From AVCC01 sp039920865 (GTDB taxonomy: Bacteria > Pseudomonadota > Gammaproteobacteria > Burkholderiales > Burkholderiaceae_D), in contig JBDSCZ010000150.1 in assembly GCA_039920865.1 (NCBI GenBank), positions 1 to 7,087 of the forward strand: a stretch of 7,087 nucleotides of DNA. Reading direction: 5' to 3'. Both the position numbers and the translations under genes were made by a program. Below the pieces are notes generated by a model. That model did no database searches and was not told the DNA's origin. It worked only from the letters and a program-made list of their open reading frames with translations. This document shows positions 6,674 to 7,087 of the stretch, piece by piece (positions within the stretch are counted from its first letter, which is position 1; each line of letters opens with the position of its first letter).

Positions 6674-6708
6674 AAAACCACCTGCCCTTTGATTGCCGGG
6701 CACCAGGG
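6674..6708 (-). terminator. Possible weak terminator after the paired-Cys repeat gene
   Basis: On the minus strand TGCCC (6702-6698) and GGGCA (6687-6683) can pair around a 10-base loop, extended by CC/GG across a bulge, and TGGTTTTAG follows. The stem is short and the U-run is brief, so this is tentative. It lies between the paired-Cys gene and the promoter candidate of the next unit. Confidence 0.25.
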
Positions 6709-6720
6709 CGCCTCCTATTC

Positions 6721-6751
6721 TGCAGATCTGCCAGCATTTTCATGCAGATCT
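6721..6751. repeat. Palindrome and inverted repeat next to the paired-Cys gene stop
   Basis: GCAGATCTGC (6722-6731) is a perfect 10-bp palindrome. Its half GCAGATCT recurs at 6744-6751, giving both a direct repeat (TGCAGATCT at 6721 and 6743) and an inverted repeat (AGATCTGC with GCAGATCT, 12-base spacer). The second copy overlaps the TAG stop codon at 6752-6750. A small GCAT-GAAA-ATGC hairpin can form inside. No U-run follows, so a terminator role is doubtful. Confidence 0.6.
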
Positions 6752-7087
6752 ATTTGCCATATTTAGACTTGGCCGTGGCCACGCACGCCTCCTTTTTAGG
6801 GCCGGCCATGGCATCGCACTTTTCGATCGCCACTTTGTAGTCGGCATCGCTCTTGTCCTCTTTCGCATCCGATTTCACTTCGCTGATTTTCTCGCTGGAT
6901 TTCGCATCAACGACTGCCTTGGTATGCACTGCCTTGGCTTCCTTGAGACAGACATCCTTGGCATTGCCCTTGTCTGCGTCGCATTTTGCTTTGGCCACCG
7001 CATAGTTGCCATCTGCTGCGGCAATGCGTGCGTTCATATGCTCTTTGGGGGTATTTTTGTACTCGGCTTCGGCTTCTGCCTTGCTGC
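6750..7087 (-). CDS. Lys/Ala-rich paired-cysteine repeat protein (partial, 5' end beyond the window)
   Basis: The frame enters at the right edge and gives 111 visible residues to a TAG. An internal ATG at 7037 is not the start, because the frame continues upstream with similar composition (KAEAEAEYKNTPKEH). The protein is highly charged, Lys/Ala/Asp-rich and should be helical. Two repeats are visible, KCDADKGNAKDVC and KCDAMAGPKKEAC, each with a C-x10-C pair, and the cysteines recur exactly 55 residues apart, so the unit is 55 residues without indels. Each pair could form a disulfide closing a helical hairpin, which would fit a periplasmic location, but the N-terminus with any signal peptide is outside the window. 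Similar proteins are common in Burkholderiales as hypothetical or loosely TolA-like proteins (from memory). Function unknown. The next gene downstream (DUF3309) starts about 170 bases away behind its own promoter candidate. Confidence 0.85.
   Translation of the reverse strand, partial: SKAEAEAEYKNTPKEHMNARIAAADGNYAVAKAKCDADKGNAKDVCLKEAKAVHTKAVVDAKSSEKISEVKSDAKEDKSDADYKVAIEKCDAMAGPKKEACVATAKSKYGK

Overview
The window looks like chromosomal DNA from a beta-proteobacterium, most likely Burkholderiales and perhaps an Oxalobacteraceae-type genome. This rests on moderately high G+C, codon usage, a small Lys/Ala-rich protein with paired cysteines of a kind I associate with Burkholderiales, and a DUF3309 membrane peptide. 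The taxonomic call is inference from memory, not a search result. All genes I can support are on the minus strand, so the layout below runs from the right edge to the left edge.

Right edge (7087 to 6577): the 3' part of a gene for a Lys/Ala-rich protein with two 55-residue repeats, each carrying a C-x10-C pair. A short spacer follows, holding a palindrome, a possible weak hairpin terminator and a possible sigma-70 -10 box.

Middle-right (6576 to 5727): a probable two-gene transcript. It encodes a 52-residue DUF3309-type membrane peptide with a strong Shine-Dalgarno, then a 184-residue CHRD-domain lipoprotein with a methionine-rich octapeptide repeat between its lipid anchor and the CHRD domain. 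The 3' flank holds two strong hairpins. The second is followed by a short U-rich stretch and probably ends the transcript.

Middle and left (5530 to 1361): an extended -10 promoter candidate, then an RND efflux operon. It encodes a periplasmic adaptor (332 aa) and an inner-membrane proton-driven permease (1040 aa), with the adaptor stop codon embedded in the permease Shine-Dalgarno. No outer-membrane channel gene and no regulator lie in the window, so the pump presumably uses a TolC-like protein encoded elsewhere. The permease keeps the TM4 Asp-Asp pair and a TM11 Thr, but has Asn where AcrB has its TM10 Lys.

Left edge (1256 to 1): an unrecognised acidic 110-aa protein, then an exported alpha/beta-hydrolase with a visible Ser-Asp-His triad, cut by the window edge.

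The window is mostly ordinary housekeeping and envelope genes. I see no mobile element, CRISPR array, tRNA, rRNA or defence system. The features most worth a second look are the Met-rich CHRD lipoprotein paired with the DUF3309 peptide, the tandem hairpins in its 3' flank, and the paired-Cys repeat protein.
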